Under the pieces are notes generated by a model. It was not told where the DNA came from, searched no databases, and saw only the letters and a program-made list of their open reading frames with translations. The position numbers and the translations under genes were made by a program. From Mesorhizobium sp. (GTDB lineage: Bacteria; Pseudomonadota; Alphaproteobacteria; Rhizobiales; Rhizobiaceae), in NCBI RefSeq assembly GCF_004963255.1, contig NZ_SUGA01000001.1, positions 248,001 to 312,000 on the forward strand: a stretch of 64,000 nucleotides of DNA, given 5' to 3'. Every line of letters begins with the position of its first letter. Position 1 is the first letter of the stretch. Positions 55,316-63,834 of this stretch are shown here, in pieces.

Positions 55316-56320
55316 ATGGAACAAGTTCGAAACCTGACCCCGGCCCCAACGTCGGGCATCATAGCGTCAAGCGTCTATTTGGGCGGCAAGCGCGTCGCCG
55401 ACATCGCGATCGAACAGGCCGGCGAATGGGCGGCCAAACCCGGCCATGTCGTCTGGATCGGCCTGCTCGAGCCCGACCGCAACCTTCTGCTCAGGGTGCA
55501 GGCGCAATTCCACCTGCATGATTTGGCGATCGAGGATGCCGAGCATCCGCATCAGCGCCCGAAGATCGAGCAATATGGCGATGCCCTCTTCATCGTCGCC
55601 CGCACCGCGCAATTGATCGAGGGCCGCGTCACCTTCGGCGAGACGCATCTGTTCGTCGGCACCGGCTACATCGTCAGCGTCCGGCACGGCCCGTCGACCT
55701 CCTACGCCGCCGTTCGCCAGCATTGGGAAAGCTGCCCGCATTCACTGGCCAAGGGTGAGGATTTCGTCCTCTACGCCATCCTCGATTTCATTGTCGACAA
55801 TTACATGCCGGTGCTGGAGCAGATCGAGGACGAGGTCGAGGCGATCGAGGACAAGGTGCTTCTGAAGCCGATGACTGGTTCGGATATCGAGCGCCTCTAC
55901 ATGCTGCGCCGCGATCTCCTGCGGCTGCGCAATGCGGCCTTGCCGCTCGTCGAGGTCTGCCGCCGGCTGACCAGCGCCGACCTGCCGCAGATCCATGCCG
56001 CCATGCATCCGCTGTTTCGCGATGTGACCGACCACATCCGCACCGTGCAGGAAAAGATCGACTCCCTGCGTGAGGTTCTGGCCTTCGCTTTCGAAGCCAG
56101 CCTTCTCGTCGGACAGAGCCAGGAAACTGCGATCTCGAAGAAGCTCGCCTCATGGGCCGCCATCCTGGCGGTGCCCACCGCCTTCGCCGGCATCTACGGC
56201 ATGAATTTCACCGACATGCCGGAGCTGAAGATGGAATATGGCTATCCCGTCATCCTGCTGGTGATGGCCGCGATCTGTGCGTTCCTGTATTGGCGGTTCA
56301 AGAAGAATGGGTGGCTGTGA
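55316..56320 (+). CDS. corA: CorA-family magnesium/cobalt transporter
   Basis: The 334-residue protein has the long cytoplasmic alpha/beta and helical part and two C-terminal transmembrane helices, with the signature GMN at residues 295-297 in YGMNFTDMPELK. CorA pentamers take up Mg2+ (or Co2+, Ni2+). GGAGG lies seven bases before the ATG. It is 86 bases after phoU. Magnesium uptake next to phosphate and polyphosphate genes is plausible but not proof of function. An 8-bp tandem repeat block begins right after its stop. Confidence 0.93.
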   Translation: MEQVRNLTPAPTSGIIASSVYLGGKRVADIAIEQAGEWAAKPGHVVWIGLLEPDRNLLLRVQAQFHLHDLAIEDAEHPHQRPKIEQYGDALFIVARTAQLIEGRVTFGETHLFVGTGYIVSVRHGPSTSYAAVRQHWESCPHSLAKGEDFVLYAILDFIVDNYMPVLEQIEDEVEAIEDKVLLKPMTGSDIERLYMLRRDLLRLRNAALPLVEVCRRLTSADLPQIHAAMHPLFRDVTDHIRTVQEKIDSLREVLAFAFEASLLVGQSQETAISKKLASWAAILAVPTAFAGIYGMNFTDMPELKMEYGYPVILLVMAAICAFLYWRFKKNGWL

Positions 56321-56325
56321 AGAGA

Positions 56326-56455
56326 GGGGAGTAGGGCAGTAGGGCAGTAAGGCAGTAAGGCAGTAAGGGAGCAGGTCATATGGAGCGACTGGCGAAACGT
56401 CGCGCATGAAGCGCTCTCTTCACCTACTCCCTTACTGCCCTACTCCCCTATTCCC
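56326..56455. repeat. Five 8-bp tandem repeats with an inverted copy
   Basis: Five units GTAGGGCA, GTAGGGCA, GTAAGGCA, GTAAGGCA, GTAAGGGA run head-to-tail from 56331 to 56370. About 50 bases later, 56423-56455 carries the inverse (CTACTCCCTTACTGCCCTAC, then TCCCC). The two arms share a perfect 16-bp match and can form a long hairpin between the stops of corA and gcrA. It may serve as a two-way terminator, though T tracts are poor. Confidence 0.9.
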
Positions 56456-56460
56456 TTTAT

Positions 56461-56979
56461 TTATCTTGCCCTGCGCCGTTCCGCCGCCGGCTGGAACGCA
56501 ACCCGGGAATGATACTTGCAATACGGTCCGGTTTCGGCGGCGTCGTTGCCGCAGAAGCTGAAGTCTTCCGAAAGCGGGTCGCCATTCGGCCATTTGCAGG
56601 TGCGTTCGGTCAGCTCGACGAGCTGCAGGTTGCGCGAGATCGGAACCACCACGTTCTCGACCGGGCGGATGTAGTGGCGCGCGACCGGCTCGGCGTCGAA
56701 CTGCACCTGCAACGCGGTGGCGCCGATGGTGGCGGTCACATGGCGCGCCGGGCTCGCCGCGCGGGCCACCGATTTCTGCATCGAGGCGCCTTGCGTCGCC
56801 TTCTTCTGGCGCGCCGGGGCAGCCGTCGCGCGGCCGCGGCCCGACAGCTTCAGGCGATGCACCTTGCCGATGACGGCGTTGCGGCTCACTCCGCCAAGCT
56901 GTGCGGCAATCTGGCTGGCGCTCAGGCCCTCCGACCACAATTTCCTGAGAAGTTCTACCCGCTCGTCAGTCCAATTCAT
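56461..56979 (-). CDS. gcrA: GcrA cell cycle regulator
   Basis: The 172-residue protein has the GcrA N-terminus MNWTDERVELLRKLWSEGLS, then the helix-turn-helix ASQIAAQLGGVSRNAVIGKV (residues about 21-40), a basic linker, and the conserved C-terminal part CKWPNGDPLSEDFSFCGNDA. GcrA binds sigma-70 RNA polymerase and activates promoters methylated at GANTC by CcrM. Upstream, the gap to argD has a cluster of GANTC sites. It is convergent with corA. Confidence 0.95.
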   Translation of the reverse strand: MNWTDERVELLRKLWSEGLSASQIAAQLGGVSRNAVIGKVHRLKLSGRGRATAAPARQKKATQGASMQKSVARAASPARHVTATIGATALQVQFDAEPVARHYIRPVENVVVPISRNLQLVELTERTCKWPNGDPLSEDFSFCGNDAAETGPYCKYHSRVAFQPAAERRRAR

Positions 56980-57013
56980 GGGGCCGCGCTCCTGCTGAGG
57001 CGTGCGGTAGTCA

Positions 57014-57161
57014 GAATCCGTTCCCGACCCGGCTCCCGCCGGGCAAACAACACCACATATACCGGGTGATCTAGGTCCGCCGCACGAAATCTAGTTATTT
57101 CTCGACTACAAATACCTTATGCGCTGACTCGGTGACAAGAGTCCCCAGGGCAACACGATTC
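57014..57161. promoter_or_regulatory. GANTC (CcrM) site cluster in the gcrA-argD gap
   Basis: GAATC (57014-57018), GACTC (57126-57130), GAGTC (57139-57143) and GATTC (57157-57161) lie between the divergent genes. Three of the sites fall in 36 bases. Random spacing is about one per 256 bases. They are potential methylation-controlled promoter sites for gcrA or argD. The 56980-57336 gap otherwise holds the argD leader. Confidence 0.6.
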
Positions 57162-57186
57162 GGTTTTTTCGGTTTTCCCCAACTTG

Positions 57187-57310
57187 CCGGCCTGCTCATG
57201 AGCCGGCGTGGCGTCGGGGGCTTGCCACGCGCTTCTGCGTGACGTTTTCGTTGACTTCATGGCCGAAAAACATGATAAGCCGCGAAGGCCGCCGCATTGG
57301 CGGCTTTTTT
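57187..57310 (+). ncRNA. Structured argD leader with terminator (possible attenuator or small RNA)
   Basis: Stem GCGTGGC (57206-57212) with GCCACGC (57224-57230) competes with CACGC (57226-57230) against GCGTG (57237-57241). A terminator follows, GCCGCC (57288-57293), GCATT, GGCGGC (57299-57304) and T6 to 57310, with an alternative outer stem AAGCCGC/GCGGCTT. Short frames MSRRGVGGLPRASA (57198-57242) and MAEKHDKPRRPPHWRLF (57259-57312) contain Arg codons but no clear ribosome-binding site. No other plus-strand gene precedes it. Confidence 0.5.
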
Positions 57311-57336
57311 GATTTCCGGTTCCGGAGATGCATATA

Positions 57337-58536
57337 ATGAGCGGTTCGGCGCTTTACGAGACCTTTGCCCGCGCACCCCTGGCCTTCGACCGTGGGGAGG
57401 GGACCTGGCTGGTCACCGACAAGGGCGAGCGATATCTCGACTTTGCGGGCGGTATCGCGGTGAATTCGCTGGGCCACAGCCATCCGCATCTGGTGGCGGC
57501 GCTCACCGAACAGGCCGCCAAGCTCTGGCACGTCTCCAATCTCTACGAGATCCCGGAACAGCGCCGGCTGGGCGAACGGCTGGTCGATGCCACCTTTGCC
57601 GACAAGGTGTTCTTCACCAATTCGGGCGCCGAGGCGCTGGAATGCGCCATCAAGACGGCCAGGCGCTATCAGTTCGTCAAGGGCCATCCCGAGCGTTTCC
57701 GCATTATCACCTTCGAAGGCGCCTTCCACGGCCGCACGCTGGCGACGATCGCCGCCGGCGGCCAGTATAAATATCTCGAGGGCTTCGGGCCCAAGGTCGA
57801 AGGCTTCGACCAGGTTGCATTCGACGACATCGATGCCGCGGAAAAGGCGATCACGGCGGAGACCGCGGCCATCCTGATCGAGCCCGTGCAGGGCGAGGGC
57901 GGCATTCGCCCGGTGCCGACACAGTCGTTGAAACGGCTGCGGCAGCTCTGCGACCAGAACGGCCTGCTTCTGATCTTCGACGAGGTCCAGTGCGGCATCG
58001 GCCGCACCGGCAAGCTGTTCGCGCATGAATGGGCCGGCGTCACGCCTGACCTGATGGCGATCGCCAAGGGTATCGGCGGCGGCTTCCCGATGGGCGCCTG
58101 CCTCGCCACGGATGAGGCGGCGACCGGCATGACAGCCGGCGTGCACGGCACCACCTTCGGCGGCAATCCGCTGGCGATGGCGGTCGGCAACGCCGTGCTC
58201 GACGTGGTGCTGGCCGATGGCTTCCTCGAGGACGTGCAGCGCAAGGCGCTGTTGTTGAAGCAGGGCCTTGCGGCGGTCGCGGACGAATTTCCCGAGGTCA
58301 TCGAAGGCATCAGGGGGACCGGCCTGATGCTCGGCCTGAAATGCGCCATGCCCAATACCAAGGTGAACATGGCGCTGCGCGACCAGCACCTGCTTGCCGT
58401 GCCGGCCGGCGACAACGTGATCCGCCTTCTGCCGCCGCTCACCGTCACCGACGAGGAGATCGGCGAGGCGCTGAAGCGCATCCGCGGCGGCGCCAAGGGC
58501 CTGACCGACGCGATAGCGGCCGAAGCCGCGAAATAA
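57337..58536 (+). CDS. argD: Acetylornithine aminotransferase
   Basis: The 399-residue PLP enzyme of class III has the cofactor lysine at K244 in [20 protein letters not shown], and [20 protein letters not shown]. It makes N-acetylornithine from N-acetylglutamate semialdehyde in arginine synthesis, and may also act as succinyl-DAP transaminase. The start is taken at ATG 57337 because GGAG lies nine bases upstream; ATG 57328 is too close to it. A terminator-like leader ends 27 bases before. argF follows 16 bases after the stop. Confidence 0.94.
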   Translation: MSGSALYETFARAPLAFDRGEGTWLVTDKGERYLDFAGGIAVNSLGHSHPHLVAALTEQAAKLWHVSNLYEIPEQRRLGERLVDATFADKVFFTNSGAEALECAIKTARRYQFVKGHPERFRIITFEGAFHGRTLATIAAGGQYKYLEGFGPKVEGFDQVAFDDIDAAEKAITAETAAILIEPVQGEGGIRPVPTQSLKRLRQLCDQNGLLLIFDEVQCGIGRTGKLFAHEWAGVTPDLMAIAKGIGGGFPMGACLATDEAATGMTAGVHGTTFGGNPLAMAVGNAVLDVVLADGFLEDVQRKALLLKQGLAAVADEFPEVIEGIRGTGLMLGLKCAMPNTKVNMALRDQHLLAVPAGDNVIRLLPPLTVTDEEIGEALKRIRGGAKGLTDAIAAEAAK

Positions 58537-58552
58537 GTTCTGGAACCTGCCG

Positions 58553-59464
58553 ATGAGCGTCCGCCACTTTACCGATCTATCCGCCGTTTCGGCGGGCGAC
58601 CTGCGCATCATGCTGGACGACGCGATGGCGCGAAAGACCAGGCTTAAGGCGGGTGAGCGCTCAAAGCCGCTCGACGGCAAGGTGCTGGCCATGATCTTCG
58701 ACAAGCCGTCGACGCGCACGCGCGTGTCCTTCGATGTCGGCATGCGCCAGCTCGGCGGCGAGACGATCATGCTGACCGGCACCGAAATGCAGCTCGGACG
58801 CTCCGAGACCATCGCCGACACGGCGAAAGTGCTGTCGCGTTATGTCGACGCCATCATGATCCGCACCACCTCGCATGACCGGCTGATCGAGCTGACCGAG
58901 AACGCTACGGTTCCGGTCATCAACGGGCTGACCGACGATACGCATCCCTGCCAGCTCATGGCCGACATCATGACCTTCGAGGAGCATCGCGGCCCGGTGG
59001 CCGGCAAGACCTTTGCCTGGACCGGCGACGGCAACAATGTGCTGCACTCGCTGCTCGAAGCCTCGGCCCGGTTCCGTTTCAATTTGAACGTCGCGGTGCC
59101 GGAAGGCAGCGAGCCTTTCGAGAAATATGTCGACTGGTCGAAAGCCAATGGCGGCAAGGTCCGGTTTGCCAAATCCGCCGAGGAAGCCGTCGACCAGGCC
59201 GATTGCGTCGTCACCGACAGCTGGGTCTCGATGGGCCAGGAGCACCGTGCTCGCGGCCACAACGTCTTCCTGCCCTATCAGGTCAACGCGGCGCTTATGG
59301 CCAAGGCCAAGCCCGATGCGTTGTTCATGCACTGCCTGCCGGCGCATCGCGGCGAAGAGGTCACCGACGAGGTGATCGACGGGCCGCATTCGGTGGTCTT
59401 CGACGAGGCCGAGAACCGGCTGCACGCCCAGAAGGCGGTGCTGGCCTGGTGCCTGGGCGCTTGA
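58553..59464 (+). CDS. argF: Ornithine carbamoyltransferase
   Basis: The 303-residue protein has the carbamoyl phosphate motif STRTR at residues 53-57 ([14 protein letters not shown]), the ornithine motif DSWVSMGQE, and [13 protein letters not shown] with the active-site cysteine. It forms citrulline from ornithine and carbamoyl phosphate. Operon with argD is shown by the 16-base gap. Both are anabolic genes of arginine synthesis, so joint control by the leader upstream of argD is plausible. The 147 bases to hslO show no clear terminator. Confidence 0.97.
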   Translation: MSVRHFTDLSAVSAGDLRIMLDDAMARKTRLKAGERSKPLDGKVLAMIFDKPSTRTRVSFDVGMRQLGGETIMLTGTEMQLGRSETIADTAKVLSRYVDAIMIRTTSHDRLIELTENATVPVINGLTDDTHPCQLMADIMTFEEHRGPVAGKTFAWTGDGNNVLHSLLEASARFRFNLNVAVPEGSEPFEKYVDWSKANGGKVRFAKSAEEAVDQADCVVTDSWVSMGQEHRARGHNVFLPYQVNAALMAKAKPDALFMHCLPAHRGEEVTDEVIDGPHSVVFDEAENRLHAQKAVLAWCLGA

Positions 59465-59611
59465 GAGGGGCTGACCTGATCGCTTCCGGCCCGATCGGGG
59501 TCAACTTGATCTGGGGACAGGTGATGCCTATTTGCGGGCCATCACGTAAATTGAACGCGCTTCGACGCATGCGGCTCATCGGGTTGCATGGCTGCGCCCC
59601 GGAGTTTTGTC

Positions 59612-60619
59612 ATGTTGGAAACCCAGACCTTGGCTGAGCATAAACCCCAACTCGGTGAATTCGGCTTCGCCGGCGACGACCACGTCGTGCCTTACGAGGT
59701 CGCGCCGCTCGATGTGCGCGGCCGCACCGTGCAGCTCGGGCCGATGCTCGACGCTATTTTGAGCCGCCACAATTATCCCGAGCCCGTCGCCCGCCTGCTG
59801 GCGGAAGCCTGCGTGCTCACCGTGCTGCTCGGCACCTCGCTTAAATTCGAAGGCAAGTTCATCCTGCAGACCCGCACCGACGGGCCGGTCGACATGCTGG
59901 TGGCCGATTTCACCACGCCGCAGGCGTTGCGTGCCTATGCGCGTTTCGATGCCGACAGGCTGCAGGCGCTGATCGCCGCCGGCGAGACCTCGCAGCAGAC
60001 GCTGCTCGGCAACGGCGTGTTGGCTTTGACCATCGACCAGGGCGCGCACACGCAGCGCTACCAGGGCATCGTCCAGCTCGACGGCACCTCGCTGGAGGAC
60101 GCCGCGCGCACCTATTTCCGCCAGTCGGAGCAGATCCCGACCGATATCAAGATGTCGGTCGCCAAGCTGGTGACGCCCGGCCCGGCCGGCGCGCGCGAGC
60201 AGTGGCGGGCAGGCGGCATCCTGGCGCAGTTCCTGCCTCAGGCGCCGGAGCGCATGCGCATTCCCGATATTTCGGGCGGCGACGGCGACGACCGCGAGCT
60301 GACAGACCACCCGGCCGACAATTCCTGGCAGGAATTGCTAGCGCTGCTCGGCACCATCGAGCCGACCGAGCTGATCGACCCGACCGTGGGCGCCGAGCGG
60401 CTGCTCTACCGGCTGTTCCACGAGCATGGCGTGCGCGTCTTCCGCAGCGTGCCCGTCGACGACCAGTGCTCCTGCTCGCGCGAGAAGATCCACGGCATCC
60501 TCCAAGGCTTTTCGGCTGAGGAGATCAAGGACTCGACCGAGGAGGGCGGCATCCATGTCGCCTGCGAGTTCTGCTCGACGCAATACGACTTCGACCCGGC
60601 CGAGTTCGCGGCGGAGTGA
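59612..60619 (+). CDS. hslO: Redox-regulated chaperone Hsp33
   Basis: With the ATG at 59612 (GGAG eight bases upstream) the protein has 335 residues. The C-terminal zinc/redox switch is complete: C286, C288 (CSCSREKIHGIL) and C318, C321 (CEFCSTQYDF). Under oxidative stress these cysteines form disulfides, which activates the holdase. The N-terminal domain carries the family pattern GNGVLALTIDQGAHTQRYQG. It ends before a strong hairpin and the convergent apaG gene. Confidence 0.95.
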   Translation: MLETQTLAEHKPQLGEFGFAGDDHVVPYEVAPLDVRGRTVQLGPMLDAILSRHNYPEPVARLLAEACVLTVLLGTSLKFEGKFILQTRTDGPVDMLVADFTTPQALRAYARFDADRLQALIAAGETSQQTLLGNGVLALTIDQGAHTQRYQGIVQLDGTSLEDAARTYFRQSEQIPTDIKMSVAKLVTPGPAGAREQWRAGGILAQFLPQAPERMRIPDISGGDGDDRELTDHPADNSWQELLALLGTIEPTELIDPTVGAERLLYRLFHEHGVRVFRSVPVDDQCSCSREKIHGILQGFSAEEIKDSTEEGGIHVACEFCSTQYDFDPAEFAAE

Positions 60620-60632
60620 GAAAGCTCCGGTC

Positions 60633-60659
60633 CCTCACCCCCGCTTTGCGGGGGCGAGG
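60633..60659. terminator. GC hairpin between convergent hslO and apaG
   Basis: CCTCACCCCCGC (60633-60644), TTT, GCGGGGGCGAGG (60648-60659) forms a 12-pair stem with one mismatch. T tracts are absent on both sides, so it is a likely but atypical two-way terminator. Confidence 0.6.
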
Positions 60660-60671
60660 AACCCAAGTTCT

Positions 60672-61064
60672 TTAATTCACCGTCCGCCTTGTCCCCGGCA
60701 TGTCGAGCGAGAAAGCCGGAATGGCGATGTCGAACGTCTCGCCGCGGCCGTTGCGCATCGTGTAATGGCCGACCATGATGCCAGACGGCGTCGAGAGCGG
60801 GCAGCCTGATGTGTATTGATAGCTGTCGCCGGGATTGAGCTCCGGCTGGTCGCCGACGACGCCGGCGCCGCGCACCTCCTCGACACGGCCTTGGCCGTCG
60901 GTGATGTGCCAGTAGCGCGACAAGAGCTGCACGAAATCGTCGGAGCGGTTGTCGATCGTCACCTGATAGCCCCAGACATAGCGGTTCTCCGACGGATCGG
61001 ATCTATCCTCCAGATAGAAGGGTCTGACCAGCACTTCGATGTTGCGCGTCACGGCGCGATACAT
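60672..61064 (-). CDS. apaG: ApaG-family protein
   Basis: The 130-residue single-domain protein of the ApaG/fibronectin III-like fold includes [40 protein letters not shown] and the C-terminal [20 protein letters not shown]. Bacterial ApaG proteins bind pyrophosphates such as Ap4A and resemble the substrate-recognition domain of some F-box proteins. The exact role is not established. It is divergent from the glycosyltransferase gene; the 275-base gap holds a palindrome and a repeat. Confidence 0.95.
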   Translation of the reverse strand: MYRAVTRNIEVLVRPFYLEDRSDPSENRYVWGYQVTIDNRSDDFVQLLSRYWHITDGQGRVEEVRGAGVVGDQPELNPGDSYQYTSGCPLSTPSGIMVGHYTMRNGRGETFDIAIPAFSLDMPGTRRTVN

Positions 61065-61167
61065 GGGCCACTCCAGTTGCCGCAGCGGAACATTTCGTCG
61101 CGCTTCGCTGTTGGACGCGCAGCACCGACCATCCTGCCAGCCTTGTAGCGCACGTGCCGAAAAACAA

Positions 61168-61183
61168 TGTCATTTAAGTGACA
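61168..61183. promoter_or_regulatory. Palindrome in the apaG-glycosyltransferase gap
   Basis: TGTCA, TTTAAG, TGACA is an inverted repeat with five-base arms, and ATGACA follows at 61185-61190 as another half that pairs with TGTCAT. The cluster may be an operator for the divergent genes. No family match is made. Confidence 0.3.
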
Positions 61184-61264
61184 CATGACAATGTTGGTGT
61201 GCACAAACCGTGCCGGGCGACTCGGGCGCTTTGTGCCTGATGAAACGGCCACATGCGGCCAAGA

Positions 61265-61326
61265 GCAATTCCAGGAAAAGTGTGAGCGGTTTTCCGTCCG
61301 GAATTGCATGAAAACAAAGAGATAGA
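61265..61326. repeat. Dispersed palindrome (family A, copy 3)
   Basis: GCAATTCCAGGAAAAGTGTG, AGCGGTTTTCCGTCCGGAAT, then TGCATGAAAACAAAGAGATA. The GCAATTCC/GGAATTGC dyad and the AAACAAAGAGATAG tail match the copies at 13719 and 15901. It lies 14 bases before the glycosyltransferase start, on its likely leader. Confidence 0.8.
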
Positions 61327-61340
61327 GTGACCAGATCTCG

Positions 61341-62483
61341 ATGGAACTGACTATCGCAGCCGGCCTGGCTTCGTCAGCCCTTCTTCTCTCGAATCTCGCC
61401 AGCATCCTGCTCGCCGCGTCGCGGCTGAAACGGCGACATGTCATTGCGCCGCCCGTCGGCGCGCAGCCGGTCTCGATCATCATTCCTTCGCGCGGCGTCG
61501 AGCAGTTCACGCAGGAGACCCTGCAGCGCGCCTTCTCGCTCGACTGGCCGCGCTACGAGCTGATCTTCTGCGTCGCGCATGCCGAGGACCCGGTGGTCAG
61601 GCTCATCGAGGCGGCGGTCGCGCGCCACCCGGAAGTTTCGGCGCGGCTGCTGATCGGCGACGACCGCGTCAGCGCCAATCCCAAGCTCAACAACTGCGTC
61701 AAGGGCTGGCAGGCGGCACGGCACGATTGGGTGATCCTCGCCGACTCCAACGTTCTGATGCCGAGGGATTATGTCCAGCACCTGATGGCGGCATGGCGTC
61801 CGGATACCGGCCTGGTCTGCTCGACGCCGATCGGTTCGCGGCCGGACGGCTTTTGGGCCGAAGTCGAATGCGCCTTCCTCAACACGCTGCAGGCGCGCTG
61901 GCAATATGCCGGCGAGGCGCTCGGCCTCGGCTTCGCCCAGGGCAAGAGCATGCTGTGGAACAAGCCGATGCTGGACGCCCATGGCGGCATCCAGGCCTTG
62001 GCCGCCGAGATCGCCGAGGACGCCGCCGCCACCAAGCTGGTCAACGGCCTGGGGCTCAACGTCAATCTCGTCGCCTCGCCTTTCGAGCAGCCGCTCGGCC
62101 AGCGCAGCTTCGTCGAGATCTGGTCGCGCCAGGCGCGCTGGGCGCGGCTGCGCCGGGTCACGTTCCCGCTGTTCTTCACGCCAGAGATCCTGACGGGCGC
62201 CGCGGTGCCGCTGCTGCTGGCGCTGATCGCCGCGTCAAGCGCCGGCGTCAGCCTTCCCACCACGGCCTTGTGCGTGCTGGCGATCGCCTACCTGCCGGAA
62301 TGCCTGCTCGCCTTGGCCAAGGGCTGGTGCCTGTCGCCGCGCAGCGTCACCGCGATGATCGTGCGCGACGTCATGCTGCCCGCCATCTGGGCGCGCGCCT
62401 GGTTCGGCGGCGCCGTCGAATGGCGGGGCAACGCCATGACCATCCGCACCCGCGAGCTGACGGACCTCGAGGAGATCGCCTGA
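61341..62483 (+). CDS. Glycosyltransferase, ceramide glucosyltransferase-like (GT21)
   Basis: The 380-residue membrane-bound enzyme has an N-terminal helix (ASSALLLSNLASILLAASRL), a GT-A domain with SIIIPSRGVEQF and the D-x-N site DWVILADSNVLMP, a Q/R-x-x-R-W type motif (WSRQARWARLRRV) and C-terminal helices (LTGAAVPLLLALIAASSAGV). GT21-like enzymes glucosylate ceramide or related lipids; in alphaproteobacteria, glycosylated diacylglycerol or sphingolipid substrates are possible. It is convergent with metZ. The substrate is not fixed by sequence. Confidence 0.85.
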   Translation: MELTIAAGLASSALLLSNLASILLAASRLKRRHVIAPPVGAQPVSIIIPSRGVEQFTQETLQRAFSLDWPRYELIFCVAHAEDPVVRLIEAAVARHPEVSARLLIGDDRVSANPKLNNCVKGWQAARHDWVILADSNVLMPRDYVQHLMAAWRPDTGLVCSTPIGSRPDGFWAEVECAFLNTLQARWQYAGEALGLGFAQGKSMLWNKPMLDAHGGIQALAAEIAEDAAATKLVNGLGLNVNLVASPFEQPLGQRSFVEIWSRQARWARLRRVTFPLFFTPEILTGAAVPLLLALIAASSAGVSLPTTALCVLAIAYLPECLLALAKGWCLSPRSVTAMIVRDVMLPAIWARAWFGGAVEWRGNAMTIRTRELTDLEEIA

Positions 62484-62518
62484 AAGGTCTCGGTCGATCT
62501 TCGGCGGTATCTACAGGA

Positions 62519-63709
62519 TTACTTGGCCGCCTTCAGTGCCTGCTCGATGTCCTCCAGCAGATCGTCGGTGTCCTCAAGGCCGACGGAGAGCCTGAGCGTG
62601 CCGGGCCCGATCCCGAGTTCCGCCCGCGCCTCGTCGCTCAGGTTCTTGTGCGTCGTCGTCGCCGGATGGGTGATCAGGCTCTTGGCGTCGCCGAGATTGT
62701 TGGAGATCAGTACGATGTCGAGCGCGTTCTGGAAGGCGAAGGCCGCCTGCTTGCCGCCCTTGACGTCGAGGCAGATCAATGTCGAGCCGCCCGACATCTG
62801 CTTCTTCACAATATCCGCCTGCGGATGGTCGGCCCGGCCCGGATAGATCAGGCGGGCGATCTCCGGCCGTCCGGCCAGGAAATCGGCGATCTTGCCGGCA
62901 CTCTCCGTCTGCTGGCGCACGCGCAGCGGCAGCGTCTCCAGGCCTTTCAACAGCGTCCAGGCATTAAACGGCGACAGGCTGGGGCCGGTGTGGCGGAAAT
63001 AGTCGTGCAGGTTCTCGTCGATCCATTTCTTGTCCGACAGGATGACGCCGCCGAGGCAGCGGCCCTGGCCGTCTATATGCTTGGTCGCTGAATAGACCAC
63101 GACATGGGCGCCGAGCTGCAGTGGCTTCTGCTGCAGAGGCGTGGCAAAGACATTGTCGACGATCACGCGCGCGCCGATCGAATTGGCAAGCTTGGCGACA
63201 GCGGCGATGTCGACCACCTCCAGCGTCGGGTTGGTCGGGCTTTCCAGGAAGAACAGCTTGGTGTTCGGGCGAACCGCCTTTTCCCAATTGGCGATGTCGG
63301 TGCCGTCGATCAGCGTCGACTGGATGCCGTAGCGCGGCGCCAGCGTCTCCACCACCCAACGACAGGAACCGAACAGGGCCCGCGCCGCCACGATGTGGTC
63401 GCCGGCTTTCACGCTGCAGAGCAGGGCGGCGGAAACGGCGGCCATGCCGGAGGCCGTGGCGCGGGCATCCTCAGCGCCTTCCAGCGCGCACATGCGTTTT
63501 TCGAACATGTCGACGGTCGGGTTGGCGTAGCGCGAATAGATGAAGCCCGGCTCCTCGCCCTTGAAGCGAGCTTCCGCCGCCTGCGCCGTCTCGTAGACAT
63601 AGCCCTGCGTGAGATACATCGCCTCGGCCGTCTCGCCATACTGCGAACGCAGCGTTCCGCCATGCACGAGTGCCGTTTGAGGTTTCCAGTTGCGCTTCTT
63701 GGTGCTCAT
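62519..63709 (-). CDS. metZ: O-succinylhomoserine sulfhydrylase
   Basis: The 396-residue PLP enzyme of the Cys/Met metabolism family has the cofactor lysine in HVVVYSATKHIDGQGRCLGG and the PLP-binding SGMAAVSAAL. MetZ makes homocysteine from O-succinylhomoserine and sulfide. The ATG at 63707-63709 (MSTKKRNWKPQ) is taken as start; a GTG six codons upstream falls right at the terminator T tract. A SAM-II riboswitch and terminator upstream on the same strand confirm methionine control. Alternative: O-acetylhomoserine sulfhydrylase. Confidence 0.93.
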   Translation of the reverse strand: MSTKKRNWKPQTALVHGGTLRSQYGETAEAMYLTQGYVYETAQAAEARFKGEEPGFIYSRYANPTVDMFEKRMCALEGAEDARATASGMAAVSAALLCSVKAGDHIVAARALFGSCRWVVETLAPRYGIQSTLIDGTDIANWEKAVRPNTKLFFLESPTNPTLEVVDIAAVAKLANSIGARVIVDNVFATPLQQKPLQLGAHVVVYSATKHIDGQGRCLGGVILSDKKWIDENLHDYFRHTGPSLSPFNAWTLLKGLETLPLRVRQQTESAGKIADFLAGRPEIARLIYPGRADHPQADIVKKQMSGGSTLICLDVKGGKQAAFAFQNALDIVLISNNLGDAKSLITHPATTTHKNLSDEARAELGIGPGTLRLSVGLEDTDDLLEDIEQALKAAK

Positions 63710-63727
63710 AGCCCTGCTTCCAGACAC

Positions 63728-63757
63728 AAAAAAACCGGCCGCGAAGTCGCAACCGGT
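63728..63757 (-). terminator. Rho-independent terminator of the metZ leader
   Basis: On the minus strand, ACCGGTTGCG (63757 down to 63748), a four-base loop, and CGCGGCCGGT (63743 to 63734), including two G-U pairs, run into seven Ts (63734 to 63728). It lies between the SAM-II element and the metZ start, the layout for riboswitch-controlled transcription termination. Confidence 0.9.
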
Positions 63758-63782
63758 CCATATAGCCTTGCGGCTCGACGGT

Positions 63783-63834
63783 CCTTTAGCGACTTGTTTA
63801 ACGTGGCTGCAAGCCGACCGGCCAAATCACCACG
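63783..63834 (-). ncRNA. SAM-II riboswitch
   Basis: The minus strand reads CGTGGTGATTTGGCCGGTCG, then GCTTGCAGCCACGTTAAACA and AGTCGCTAAAGG. The P1 arm CGTGG pairs with CCACG; the conserved GGTGATTTG loop and the AAAxAAG...CGCTAAAG tail form the pseudoknot of the SAM-II class. It senses S-adenosylmethionine and shuts off metZ. A likely -35 TTGACG is at 63873-63868, on the same strand. Confidence 0.95.

Noticed and set aside
56331..56370. CRISPR-like array
   Set aside because: The units are 8 bp, directly adjacent and without spacers.
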